From assembly GCA_963204815.1 (NCBI GenBank), contig CAUJHQ010000075.1, positions 1-44,945 on the forward strand: a DNA stretch of 44,945 nucleotides, given 5' to 3'. The position numbers and the translations under genes are program-made. Positions 21,508 to 30,010 of this stretch are shown here, piece by piece (position 1 is the first letter of the stretch; every line of letters begins with the position of its first letter). The stretch is from Pseudomonadota bacterium. Its GTDB lineage: Bacteria; Pseudomonadota; Gammaproteobacteria; Burkholderiales; Burkholderiaceae_C. The notes beneath the pieces were generated by a model. That model was not told where the DNA came from. It saw nothing but the letters and a program-made list of their open reading frames with translations, and did not search any database.

Positions 21508-22278
21508 ATGGCCAAGTGGACCGCCTTCCCCTACGGCGATGAATACGCCTACGACGCCGCCGCGCTGAAGAAGCACTGGGCGCGCCTGCACGCCGGCGAC
21601 GCCGAGCCGCTGCCGAAGGACGACAAGGTGCTGGCCGCCTGGGCGCTGTTCCACGCCGGCGAGTTCCAGAAGGCCTACGACGCCGGCCTGAAGGCGGGCG
21701 GCGGCGGCGTCACGGTGGCCAACAAGGCGCAGTCGATCTACGCCAACTACCTCGAGAAGAGCGAGAAGACCAAGCTCGCGATGTTCCTCGAAGTGGCCGA
21801 GCGCGCCGAAGCGCAGCAGCAGGCCGAGCCGAAGAACGCCAACGCCTACTACTGGCAGGCCTATGCGCTGGGCCGCTACAGCCAGGGCATCAGCGTGACG
21901 AAGGCGCTGGCGCAGGGCCTGGGCGGCAAGGTGAAGAACGCGCTCGAGACCGCCATCAAGCTCGCGCCCAAGCATGCCGACGCCCACATCGCGCTCGGCT
22001 CCTTCCACGCCGAGGTCATCGACAAGGTCGGCAAGCTGCTGGGCAAGACGCAGGGCGCCGACACCGCCATCGGCCTGAAGATGTACCAGACGGCGCTGAA
22101 GCTGAACCCGACGAGCGCGATCGCGATGATCGAGTACGCCAACGGGCTGGTCATGCTCGAAGGCGACAAGAAGATGAAGGAAGCCGAGAAGCTCTACGCC
22201 GACGCCGCCGCCTTCGAGGCGATGGACGCGATGGAGCGCCTCGACGTCGAGATGGCGAAAGAGGAACTCGAAGACTGA
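21508..22278 (+). CDS. Helical-repeat (TPR-like, TatT-like) protein
   Basis: A 256-aa cytoplasmic-looking protein with no signal peptide. Helical repeats such as ALFHAGEFQKAYDAGLK, AIKLAPKHADAHIALGSFH and ALKLNPTSAIAMIEYANG are TPR-like. The layout recalls TRAP-associated TatT-type or other TPR scaffolds, but I cannot assign a function. It has a strong Shine-Dalgarno sequence (GAGGAGA) 8-14 nt before the ATG. It is 39 nt after the TetR gene and convergent with the thioesterase, the stops being immediately adjacent. Confidence 0.75.
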   Translation: MAKWTAFPYGDEYAYDAAALKKHWARLHAGDAEPLPKDDKVLAAWALFHAGEFQKAYDAGLKAGGGGVTVANKAQSIYANYLEKSEKTKLAMFLEVAERAEAQQQAEPKNANAYYWQAYALGRYSQGISVTKALAQGLGGKVKNALETAIKLAPKHADAHIALGSFHAEVIDKVGKLLGKTQGADTAIGLKMYQTALKLNPTSAIAMIEYANGLVMLEGDKKMKEAEKLYADAAAFEAMDAMERLDVEMAKEELED

Positions 22279-22710
22279 TCAGAGCGACCGGATGCCCTCG
22301 GGCACCGGCACCGCCTTGATGCCCACGCCGCCTTCGCCGCGCGCCGCGAACACGCGCACTTCGGTGCCTTCCACCAGGAGGTCGCTGCCGCGCCAGATGC
22401 GGTGGCGCTGCACGAAGCTGCTGCGCCGCCATTCGGTGACCTCGGTCTCGATGGCGAGGCGCTCGCCGTACATCGCCGGCTTCATGAACTTCGAGTGCGC
22501 GTCGACGATGGGCGTGCCGATGACGCCCCAGCGCGCCTCGCATTCGCGCCAGGTCGGCACGCCGCGCACGACGAACCAGTGGCGGCTCGCGCCGTCCATC
22601 CAGCGGAAGAAGTTCGGGAAGTAGACGATGCCGGCGGGGTCGCAGTCTCCGAACTCGACGCTCACGGGGTACAGGCGGTCGCTGGGCGCGGGCGGCGTGG
22701 GGGTGGTCAT
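22279..22710 (-). CDS. 4-hydroxybenzoyl-CoA thioesterase-type acyl-CoA thioesterase
   Basis: A 143-aa hot-dog-fold thioesterase. VEFGDCDPAGIVYFPN near residues 18-33 closely matches the catalytic region of the Pseudomonas CBS3 4-hydroxybenzoyl-CoA thioesterase, with Asp24 in the position of its catalytic Asp17. EWRRSSFVQRH is also shared. The substrate is probably an aryl or short acyl-CoA. It starts 9 nt after the iorB stop as the last gene of the ior operon, suggesting that it hydrolyses the aryl-acetyl-CoA made by IorAB or a related thioester. That link is inference. Confidence 0.88.
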   Translation of the reverse strand: MTTPTPPAPSDRLYPVSVEFGDCDPAGIVYFPNFFRWMDGASRHWFVVRGVPTWRECEARWGVIGTPIVDAHSKFMKPAMYGERLAIETEVTEWRRSSFVQRHRIWRGSDLLVEGTEVRVFAARGEGGVGIKAVPVPEGIRSL

Positions 22711-22719
22711 GCGGGGCTC

Positions 22720-24240
22720 TCAGGTCGCGGGTCGGCTGTCGGGCCTGCGTTTGTACCAGCGCACGGCCTGCTCGCGCGGCGGCCGCGGCGGCGCGCCGTG
22801 CGCCACCAGTTGCTGGTCGAAGGCGCGCCCGCCCTCGTCGGCGAGCGCGGCGCTGCACGCGGCGCGCACGGCATCGGCACGCGCGCCGGCGTCGCCGGCG
22901 CCGAAGGCCAGGTGGTCGATCAGGTGCAGCAGGTTGTCCTTGCCGCGCTCGTTGGTGCTGCCGTAGCCCTTGATCAGGCGGCCGCACTTCGCGAGTTCGA
23001 CACCGAGCGCCGGGTGCTCGCGCGCACCGCGTTCGACGGCGGCGAGCCAGCGTTCGATCAGCGCCTGCTCGGTGGCCCAGCGGCTGCCGTGCGGCCGCCA
23101 CGCCTTCAGCGCTGCCAGTGCGCGCAGCATCAGCGTGCCGCCGACCGTGTGCGTGCCCACCTTCAGCGGCAGCGCCCAGGGCTCGCGGCCGGCGGCGACG
23201 CGGCGCCGGTCCCAGGCCAGCAGGCGCGCGGCGGCGCGCGGCGGAAGCAGCGCGGCGAACTCGGGCACGCCGGGCTTGAAGTGGTCGAAGACCTTGACGA
23301 TCTCGTCGTCGCGCGCGCCCACCTCGCGCCGCACACGCGCCTGCCGCGCGGCGGCGAGCTTGAGGCCGGCGACGTGCACGATGTCGTCGAAGGCCATCCA
23401 CAGCGCGAGCCAGCGCGTCACCTCGGCCGCCGCCTCGCCGCCCGCACCGGCTGCCGCCTCGACGCGCGCCAGGCGCTCGTCGTAAAGCCGCACGTACGCC
23501 TCGCCCTGGTAGGCGCGCAGGCGTTCGCGCGCCAGCGCACGCAGGTCGGGTGCGGCGGCCGGAGCGGCGGGCGCGAGCGCGGCGTCGAGCACCGCGCGGT
23601 GCGCGGCGACGGCGTCGAACGCGAGCGCGAAGCCGCGCAGGCTGGCCTCGATGCCCTTGGCACTGCTCGCGCCCTTGCCGCCGGCGCCGATCTGCGCCTC
23701 GAAGACCGCGCGCGGGATCGGCAGCACGCCGCTCGCCGCGATGGCGCCCAGCATCGGCGCGCTGACCACGGTGCCGGCCTGCTTCGCGAGCGCGTCGAAG
23801 TCGAGCAGTTCGCAGTGGCGCGCGTGGCGGCGCAGCGCGGCCACCAGCGCAGCGCTGTCGGCGCGGCCGTCGGCCTGCTGCATCTTCTCGGCCACCGTGA
23901 GCGCACGCGTGGTCGCGCTCAGCACCGTGGTGCGCGCTGCCGTCGCCATGCCGTTGCCGACCTGGCGCGCCGTCTCCAGCAGTTCCGACGACACCAGCAG
24001 GTCGATCTCGCCTGCCACCGGCGAGAGGCCGAACACCGGCCGCCGGCCGCCGAGTGCCGCGTCGGGCACCGGACAGACTTCCAGGTAGTAGGTGGTCGCG
24101 CCGGTGCGCTGCGCCACGCCGGGAATCGACGTGCTCTGCGCCGCCAGCCCGGCGCGCACGGCGGCGCCGTACAGCCACTCGGCCAGCACGCCGCCGCCTT
24201 CGCCGCCGAGCGCGCAGACGAGAACGCCGATCGGCTTCAT
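22720..24240 (-). CDS. iorB: Indolepyruvate oxidoreductase, beta subunit (long IorB with DUF6537-like extension)
   Basis: A 506-aa protein. The N-terminal ~190 residues are the gamma-type domain of pyruvate:ferredoxin oxidoreductases (LGGEGGGVLAEWL, SIPGVAQRTGATTYY, VSSELLE). A ~300-residue extension of the type seen in long proteobacterial IorB proteins follows (FDDIVHVAGLKLA, VFDHFKPGVPEFAALLP, GYGSTNERGKDNL). Archaeal IorB is only ~200 aa. ATG 24240 overlaps the stop of the Bug protein (ATGA). With IorA it should oxidatively decarboxylate aryl-pyruvates to aryl-acetyl-CoA. Confidence 0.92.
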   Translation of the reverse strand: MKPIGVLVCALGGEGGGVLAEWLYGAAVRAGLAAQSTSIPGVAQRTGATTYYLEVCPVPDAALGGRRPVFGLSPVAGEIDLLVSSELLETARQVGNGMATAARTTVLSATTRALTVAEKMQQADGRADSAALVAALRRHARHCELLDFDALAKQAGTVVSAPMLGAIAASGVLPIPRAVFEAQIGAGGKGASSAKGIEASLRGFALAFDAVAAHRAVLDAALAPAAPAAAPDLRALARERLRAYQGEAYVRLYDERLARVEAAAGAGGEAAAEVTRWLALWMAFDDIVHVAGLKLAAARQARVRREVGARDDEIVKVFDHFKPGVPEFAALLPPRAAARLLAWDRRRVAAGREPWALPLKVGTHTVGGTLMLRALAALKAWRPHGSRWATEQALIERWLAAVERGAREHPALGVELAKCGRLIKGYGSTNERGKDNLLHLIDHLAFGAGDAGARADAVRAACSAALADEGGRAFDQQLVAHGAPPRPPREQAVRWYKRRPDSRPAT

Positions 24241-25202
24241 TCGACCTTCAGGCCGATGCTCTTGATGAAGGCGCCGAAACGCTCGCGGTCGCGCGCCTGG
24301 CCGGCGATGAACTCGGCGCGCGACAGCGCCGCGCTCTCGCCGCCGATCGAGCGGATCACCTCGGCCAGCTTGGGTGTCGCGAGCGCCTTGTTGATCTCCT
24401 CGTGGAGCAGCGTCACGACCGGCGCCGGCGTGCCGTTCGGCGCGTAGACGCCGAAGGTCGTGTCGGCGTCGAAGCCGGTCATGCCGACCTCGGCGAGCGT
24501 CGGCGTGTCGGGCACCTGCGAGCTGCGCTTCGGGCTGCCCACCGCCAGCAGCTTCAGCTTGCCTTCCTTCGCGTGGCGCAGGCCGGGGCCGGGGTCGAAC
24601 ATGAACTGAATCTGGCCCGCGAGCAGGTCCACCAGCGCCGGCGCCGCGCCCTTGTAGGGCACGTGCTGCGCCGTGAACTGCGCCTGGCGCGCGAACATCT
24701 CGCCGGCCAGGTGCGGGCTGCTGCCGCTGCCGGCCGAGCCGTAGCTCAGCTTGCCGGGGTTGGCCTTCGCGTAGGCGATGAAGTCCTGCGCCGTGTTCAC
24801 CGGCAGCGAGGGGTGCGCCATCAGGAACACGAGCACGCGCGCCACACTGGCCACCGGCACCAGGTCCTTCTCGGCGTCGAAGGGCATCTTCGTGTAGAGG
24901 AAGGGGTTCACGGTGACGGCGCCGCCGCTGCTCATCAGCAGCGTGTGGCCGTCGCCCGCGCTCTTGGCCACCGCATCGGCACCCAGGTTGCCGTTGGCGC
25001 CGGGCCGGTTCTCGACCACCACCTGCTGCTTCAGCGAATCGCCCAGCGCCTGCGCCAGCGCGCGGCCGATCACGTCGGCTGCGCCGCCGGGCGGGAAGTT
25101 GACGATCAGCTTGACCGGCTTGTCGGGGAAGCGCTGCGCGAAGGCGGGCGCGGCGACGGTCGCGGCGGCGAGGGCGAGGGTCTGGCGGCGGGTGAGGCTC
25201 AT
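24237..25202 (-). CDS. Bug-family (TctC-like) periplasmic solute-binding protein
   Basis: A 321-aa tripartite-tricarboxylate-type binding protein. It has a signal peptide with a twin Arg (RR at residues 5-6) and an AFAQ end. The Bug signature includes FPDKPVKLIVNFPPGGAADVI (split here: PDKPVKLIV, FPPGGAADV), VVENRPGANG and YGSAGSGSSPHLAGE. AAGGAGA-like AAGGAG lies 7 nt before the ATG. It sits between iorA and iorB and overlaps iorB (ATGA), although no TctA/TctB membrane genes are present. The ligand is unknown; an aromatic acid would fit the operon. Confidence 0.93.
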   Translation of the reverse strand: MSLTRRQTLALAAATVAAPAFAQRFPDKPVKLIVNFPPGGAADVIGRALAQALGDSLKQQVVVENRPGANGNLGADAVAKSAGDGHTLLMSSGGAVTVNPFLYTKMPFDAEKDLVPVASVARVLVFLMAHPSLPVNTAQDFIAYAKANPGKLSYGSAGSGSSPHLAGEMFARQAQFTAQHVPYKGAAPALVDLLAGQIQFMFDPGPGLRHAKEGKLKLLAVGSPKRSSQVPDTPTLAEVGMTGFDADTTFGVYAPNGTPAPVVTLLHEEINKALATPKLAEVIRSIGGESAALSRAEFIAGQARDRERFGAFIKSIGLKVE

Positions 25203-25238
25203 CGGGTGTCTCCTTCGTCGTGATCTTCGTCGGGTGGG

Positions 25239-27398
25239 TCAGGCGGGTCGCAGCAGGGCGGTGACGGCTTCGCGGCCGCGCGCGAGCAGCCGCTCGTGCC
25301 ACTTCGGGTGGCGCACGATCTCGGCGCGGTAGAAGCTGGGGCACAGCGTGGCGGCGTGCGCGTTGGCGCCGCACAGGCCGCAGCCGACGCAGCCGTCGAT
25401 CACGGTGGCCACCGGGTCCACGCGCAGCGGGTCCGGGTTGTCCTTCAGCGTCAGCGTGGGGCAGCCGGACAGGCGGATGCAGGCGTGGTCGCCGGTGCAG
25501 ACGTCCTCGTCGACCCCGTACTTCACGCGCTCGACGCGCTCGCCCTTCGCCAGCAGGCCGGCGATCCACGGCTTGATGCGGCGCTGCCGCTCGAGCTGGC
25601 ATTCGCCCTCGGCGACGATGACCTTCAGGCCGCCGAACGGGCTGGTCAGCGCCTCCTGCACGGTGCGGCGCATCGCGTCGACCTCGTAGGTGTGCACCAC
25701 GCGCATCCACTGCACGCCCATGCCCTTCAGCGTGTCCTCGATGGTCTGGTTCTTGTGCGCCAGGCTCTGGTGCAGCGCGGCGTGCGCGGCGGCGTCGGCC
25801 TTGGCGGCTTCGTCGGGCGTGTTCAGGATGTCCTGCGTGCCGGTGGCCGAGGTGTAGCCGTTCTTCATGATGACGAGCACCGCGTCGTCGCCGTTGAAGA
25901 GCGCGGCCTGCACGCCGGTGAGCAGGCCGTTGTGCCAGAAGCCGCCGTCGCCCATGATGGCGATCGAGCGCCGCTGCATCATCGGGCTCACGCCGGCGCG
26001 GCTGGCCAGGCTCATGCCGTAGCCGAGGATCGAGTGGCCCGAGCTGAAGGGCTCGAAGGTCGCCAGCGCATGGCAGCCGATGTCGGCCGCGATGTGCACC
26101 GGGCCGACGTTCTGCTGCGCGAGCTTCAAGGCGCTGAACACCGGCCGCTCCGGGCAGCCGATGCAGAAGCCGGGCGGCCGCGCGGGCAGCGGGCCGAGCG
26201 CCTTCGCCACGTCGGCGCGACGCTCGGCGTTCGCCACCAGCCAGGCGCGCGCCGCGGTGAGGTCGACATCGGGCAGGTGGCGTTCGACGAAGGCGATCAG
26301 GCCGGGCAGCATCGCCTCCACCGTCATCTCGCCGGTGGCCGGCAGCAGGTCCTTGCCGTGCACCGCCGTCTGCAGGTCCTGGCGGCGCAGCGCCTGCGCG
26401 ACGTCCTTCTCGATGTACTCGGGCGTGCCCTCCTCCACCACCAGCAGCGCCTGCTTGCCGGCAGCGAAGTCCCCCAGTTCCACCGGCGCCAGCGGGTAGG
26501 TCACGTTCAGCACCAGGACCGGCAGCTCGCTGGCACCGAAGGCGTCGGCCAGGCCCAGCGGCTGCAGCGCGCGCACCAGCGCGTTGTACAGCCCGCCCTG
26601 CACGACCAGGCCGACATGCCGGCGTGCGCCGTCGAAGCGCTCGTTCAGGCCGTGCTCGACGATGTAGCGCTGCGCCGCCGGCAGCCGCTGCTCGACCTTC
26701 AGCTTCTCGTGCCGGAAGGTCACCGGCGGGTGGGCCAGGCGCATGTAGTCGAAGCCCGCCGGTTCGTCGATCAGCGCGTGCGTGCCGAGCTTGGGCGCCA
26801 CGTTGGCGCGCGTCGTGAACTGGCCGCGCACGTGGCAGGCGCGGATGCGCAGCTCCATCAGCGCCGGCATGTTGCTCGCCTCGCTGAGCGCGAAGGCGTG
26901 CTCGACGCAGCGCACCATGTTCGACAGCTCGGGCCGCGGGTCGAACAGCGCCAGCGTGCTCTTCAGCGCGTACGCGTGCGTGCGCTCCTGGATCACGCTG
27001 GCACCTTCGCCGTAGTCCTCGCCGACGACGATGAGCGCGCCGCCCAGCACACCCGGCGAGGCCAGGTTGGACAGCGCGTCGGCCGCGACGTTGGTACCGA
27101 CGATGCTCTTCCACGTGACCGCGCCGCGCAGCGGGTAGTGGATCGACGCGCCCAGCATCGCCGCCGCCGAGGCCTCGTTCGAGCAGGCCTCGACGTGCAC
27201 GCCCAGCGTGTCGAGGTAGGGCTGGGCCTGCACCATCACGTCCAGCAGGTGCGAGACCGGCGCGCCCTGGTAGCCGCCCACGTAGGCCACGCCGCTCTGC
27301 AGCAGCGCCTTCGTGATGGCGAGGATGCCCTCGCCGTGGAAGGTCTCGCCATCGCCCAGCTGGAGCTGGCGGATCTGTTCGGTGAACTGGACTTCCAT
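25239..27398 (-). CDS. iorA: Indolepyruvate ferredoxin oxidoreductase, alpha subunit
   Basis: A 719-aa TPP enzyme. The N-terminal pyrimidine-binding domain (GYQGAPVSHLLDVM, HVEACSNEASAAAM) and the C-terminal TPP domain (IMGDGGFWHNGLLTG, VIMKNGYTSATG) are both complete. A ferredoxin-like end follows with CTGDHACIRLSGCP and CVGCGLCG...LCPSF, consistent with Fe-S clusters. The frame is open upstream of ATG 27398 but there lies antisense to the LysR gene. The likely substrates are indolepyruvate, phenylpyruvate and similar. It heads the operon iorA-bug-iorB-thioesterase and faces a divergent LysR regulator. Confidence 0.93.
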   Translation of the reverse strand: MEVQFTEQIRQLQLGDGETFHGEGILAITKALLQSGVAYVGGYQGAPVSHLLDVMVQAQPYLDTLGVHVEACSNEASAAAMLGASIHYPLRGAVTWKSIVGTNVAADALSNLASPGVLGGALIVVGEDYGEGASVIQERTHAYALKSTLALFDPRPELSNMVRCVEHAFALSEASNMPALMELRIRACHVRGQFTTRANVAPKLGTHALIDEPAGFDYMRLAHPPVTFRHEKLKVEQRLPAAQRYIVEHGLNERFDGARRHVGLVVQGGLYNALVRALQPLGLADAFGASELPVLVLNVTYPLAPVELGDFAAGKQALLVVEEGTPEYIEKDVAQALRRQDLQTAVHGKDLLPATGEMTVEAMLPGLIAFVERHLPDVDLTAARAWLVANAERRADVAKALGPLPARPPGFCIGCPERPVFSALKLAQQNVGPVHIAADIGCHALATFEPFSSGHSILGYGMSLASRAGVSPMMQRRSIAIMGDGGFWHNGLLTGVQAALFNGDDAVLVIMKNGYTSATGTQDILNTPDEAAKADAAAHAALHQSLAHKNQTIEDTLKGMGVQWMRVVHTYEVDAMRRTVQEALTSPFGGLKVIVAEGECQLERQRRIKPWIAGLLAKGERVERVKYGVDEDVCTGDHACIRLSGCPTLTLKDNPDPLRVDPVATVIDGCVGCGLCGANAHAATLCPSFYRAEIVRHPKWHERLLARGREAVTALLRPA

Positions 27399-27463
27399 GG
27401 TCCGGGCGCCTTGTCTCCGGGGGGCCGACCGCGCAATGTAGGGAGCGCGGCACCATTCGTCCA

Positions 27464-27500
27464 TGCAATGCGCTTTGTGAGTAGCATTCAGCGCATGCAT
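27464..27500. promoter_or_regulatory. Imperfect dyad in the iorA-lysR spacer
   Basis: TGCAATGCGC near 27464 and GCGCATGCA at 27491-27499 are inverted copies with one inserted base. They lie between the divergent iorA and lysR genes and run over the lysR start. A LysR regulator often binds such a site to control itself and the divergent operon. No biochemical support is visible. Confidence 0.3.
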
Positions 27501-28412
27501 GTCGGCGAGCTCGACCTGAACCTGCTGCAGGTGTTCGCGGCGGTACACGCGGCGCGCAGCGTCAGCCGCGCCGCCGAGCGGCTGGGCCTGTCGCAGCCGG
27601 CGGTGAGCCACGCGCTCACGCGGCTGCGGCTGGCGCTGCGCGACCCGCTGTTCACGCGCGCGCCCGGCGGCGTGCGGCCGACGCCGAAGGCCGACCTGCT
27701 GGCGCGCCAAGTCGAGGCGGCGCTGCAGCTGATCGACGTGGCGCTGAAGGAATCGGACCACTTCGACGCCGCGCGCTCGCAGCGCCGCTTCGTCGTCCAC
27801 ATGAGCGACATCGGCGCCGACGAGTTCTTGCCGCTGCTGATGGCCGCCATCGGCCGCCAGGCGCCCGGCGTGCGCGTGGAAGCGGTGCAGCTGGCGCCGC
27901 AGGCCATCGCGCCGGCGCTCGACGAAGGCCGGCTCGACATCGCCTTCGGCTTCCTGCCCGGGCTGGCCGGCACCGAGCAGCAGCCGCTGCTGCAGGAACG
28001 CTACGTGGTGCTGCTGCGGCGCGGCCACCCGCTGGCGAAGAAGCTGCGCGACCGCGCGGCGGTGGAACAGCTCGATTTCGTGCTCGTCGCCAGCCACGCC
28101 GAACCGGCGCGCGCGCTGCACCTGCTGGGGCTGGAGCGGCGCATCCGCCTCACGCTGCCTCACTTCACCGTGGTGCCGCCGATCCTGGCCGCGACCGACC
28201 TCGCCGCCATCGTGCCGCTGCGCCCGGCGCTGCGTTTCGCGGCGCGCCACGACCTGCAGGTGGTGGAGCCCGACCTCGGCCTGCCGCCGTTCACGGTGTC
28301 GATGCACTGGACCTGGCGCTCCACCCACGACCCCGGCCACCGCTGGCTGCGCGAGCAGGCGCAGGCGATGCAGTTCGCGCCACCGCCGCGCGCACGCCGC
28401 GCCGTGCGGTAA
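27495..28412 (+). CDS. LysR-family transcriptional regulator
   Basis: A 305-aa LysR protein. The N-terminal winged helix DLNLLQVFAAVHAA is followed by AAERLGLSQPAVSHALTRLR (recognition helix), and the periplasmic-binding-like effector domain occupies the rest (HMSDIGADEFLP, LDIAFGFLPG). The sequence leans to the NahR/NodD/PcaQ branch that senses aromatic compounds. ATG 27495 is chosen; an in-frame ATG at 27468 adds nine residues. It is divergent from iorA and probably controls that operon. Confidence 0.9.
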   Translation: MHVGELDLNLLQVFAAVHAARSVSRAAERLGLSQPAVSHALTRLRLALRDPLFTRAPGGVRPTPKADLLARQVEAALQLIDVALKESDHFDAARSQRRFVVHMSDIGADEFLPLLMAAIGRQAPGVRVEAVQLAPQAIAPALDEGRLDIAFGFLPGLAGTEQQPLLQERYVVLLRRGHPLAKKLRDRAAVEQLDFVLVASHAEPARALHLLGLERRIRLTLPHFTVVPPILAATDLAAIVPLRPALRFAARHDLQVVEPDLGLPPFTVSMHWTWRSTHDPGHRWLREQAQAMQFAPPPRARRAVR

Positions 28413-28501
28413 CGAGGCGTCACCGCCGCGGAACCGGCACCGCACCGGCCGGGTCGGACGCGGCATCGACAATGCAGGCCCGCTGCAGGAGCCGAAAAGA
28501 C

Positions 28502-28795
28502 ATGCGACACCCTCACCCCCTGATCGCCCTTGCCGCCACGCTGGCGCTCGCTGCGCCCGCCGTCCACGCCCAGCAGGTGCCCGAAGCGGTGAAGGCCGCC
28601 GCCAGCGCCACCGAGAAAGGCCTGAAGAAGGCCGAGGGCGCGGTCGTGCACGCGGCCAAGGTCGCGAGCGACAGCGTCCAGTACGGCGTCGGCAAGGCCA
28701 ACGAGGTGGCCGACGCCACCGCGCGCCGCCTCGGCCTGCCCACCGGCCCGGCGCCCGCGCCGGCGCCGCGCTCGATGAACGAGGCGAAACGCTGA
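28502..28795 (+). CDS. Small secreted Ala/Lys-rich protein, unknown function
   Basis: A 97-aa product with a clear signal peptide (LIALAATLALAAPAVHAQ). A helical Ala/Lys/Glu-rich mature part follows (AVKAAASATEKGLKKAEGAV) and then a Pro-rich tail. AGGAG lies about 10 nt before ATG 28502. Such short periplasmic helical proteins are frequent and not functionally assigned. Confidence 0.65.
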   Translation: MRHPHPLIALAATLALAAPAVHAQQVPEAVKAAASATEKGLKKAEGAVVHAAKVASDSVQYGVGKANEVADATARRLGLPTGPAPAPAPRSMNEAKR

Positions 28796-28815
28796 CGCGG
28801 CATCGCGTGCCGATA

Positions 28816-28834
28816 CCGGCGGGTTCGCCGCCGG
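28816..28834 (+). repeat. GC hairpin after the small secreted gene
   Basis: A perfect 7-bp stem CCGGCGG/CCGCCGG with loop GTTCG, 20 nt after the stop at 28795. No T-run follows, so termination is uncertain. Confidence 0.4.
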
Positions 28835-28912
28835 CCACCTTGCATCGACGGCGCGACCGGGCGCGGCGGCCTGCGCATACTGCGGCGCACCGCCACTGCC
28901 GAGCCCGCCGCC

Positions 28913-30010
28913 ATGCCCGACCCGACCCGCATCGCCCTCGAACGCGCCGACCTGCGCGCGGCGCAGCAGCAGGGCCTGCTCGCCGCTGACGCGGTCGACC
29001 CGCTGTGGCGCTTTCTCGCCGGGCGCGCGGCGCCTGCCGAAGGCGCACACGAGGCGCCACGCTTCTCGTTCACTCACACGCTGTACTACCTGGGCGGCAT
29101 GCTCGCCATCGGCGCGGCGACGCTCTTCATGACCGAGGCCTGGGGCCGCATCGGCCCGTGGGGGCTGGCGGCGATCAGCCTCGTGTACATGGCACTGTGC
29201 GTGCTGGCCGCACGCCGGCTCGACGCGCGCGGCTTCGAGATCCCGGCCGGCATCGCCGCCACGCTGGCGGTGTGCCTGGTGCCGCTGGCCACGTGGTCGG
29301 TGCAGCACGCGCTGGGCCTGTGGCCCGACGGCGGCCCGGCGCGCTACGCGAGCTACCACACGCTGATCGACTGGCGCTGGCTGTGGCTGGAGTTCGCGAC
29401 GCTCGCCGCCGCCGCGGTCGCGCTGTGGGCGCTGCGCTATCCGTTCCTGATGATGCCGGTGGCGATGACGCTCTGGTACATGAGCATGGATGTCGCCCGG
29501 CTCATCGTCGCACCCGGCGAAGCGCTGGCCTGGGAGTTCTACCGCGACTTCTCGGTCTTCTTCGGCCTGCTGATGCTGGGCCTGGCCTTCTGGGTCGACG
29601 CGCGCAGCCGCAGCCGCGACCCGTCGGCGCCCGGCAGCCGGCGCGACTACGCGTTCTGGCTCTACCTGCTGGGCATGTTGACCTTCTGGTGCGCGCTGAG
29701 CTTCCGCACGTCCGACAGCGAACTGTCCAAGCTGCTCTACGCGCTGCTGAACCTGGGCTTCGTGCTGCTGGGCGCGGTGCTGTCGCGCCGCGTGTTCACG
29801 GTCTGCGGCGCCTTCGGCGTGGCCGGCTACCTGGGCCACCTGAGCTTCCGCGTCTTCAAGGACAGCCTGCTGTTCCCGGTGGCGCTCACCGCCATCGGCC
29901 TGGCGGTCATCGCGCTCGGGCTCTGGTGGCAGCGCCACGAGGACGACATCCGCGCCGCGCTGTGGCGGCGCCTGCCGCCGGCGCTGCGCGGCTGGCTGCC
30001 GGCGCCTTGA
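28913..30010 (+). CDS. Multi-pass membrane protein (DUF2157-like)
   Basis: A 365-aa integral membrane protein with a ~50-residue soluble N-terminus and about nine or ten hydrophobic segments. Examples are YYLGGMLAIGAATLFM and LLNLGFVLLGAVLS. The arrangement resembles DUF2157-type predicted membrane proteins, of unknown role. Its stop abuts the stop of the convergent acyltransferase gene. No motif permits a functional call. Confidence 0.75.
   Translation: MPDPTRIALERADLRAAQQQGLLAADAVDPLWRFLAGRAAPAEGAHEAPRFSFTHTLYYLGGMLAIGAATLFMTEAWGRIGPWGLAAISLVYMALCVLAARRLDARGFEIPAGIAATLAVCLVPLATWSVQHALGLWPDGGPARYASYHTLIDWRWLWLEFATLAAAAVALWALRYPFLMMPVAMTLWYMSMDVARLIVAPGEALAWEFYRDFSVFFGLLMLGLAFWVDARSRSRDPSAPGSRRDYAFWLYLLGMLTFWCALSFRTSDSELSKLLYALLNLGFVLLGAVLSRRVFTVCGAFGVAGYLGHLSFRVFKDSLLFPVALTAIGLAVIALGLWWQRHEDDIRAALWRRLPPALRGWLPAP

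Noticed and set aside
20392..22008. Long minus-strand open frame opposite TetR and the helical-repeat gene
   Set aside because: No domain is seen, and it conflicts with the clear TetR and repeat protein and with the ABC ATPase start.
28160..29938. Long minus-strand open frame opposite LysR, the small secreted protein and the membrane protein
   Set aside because: It is repetitive Gln/Arg/Ala sequence with no motif, while the plus-strand genes have signal, membrane and HTH features.
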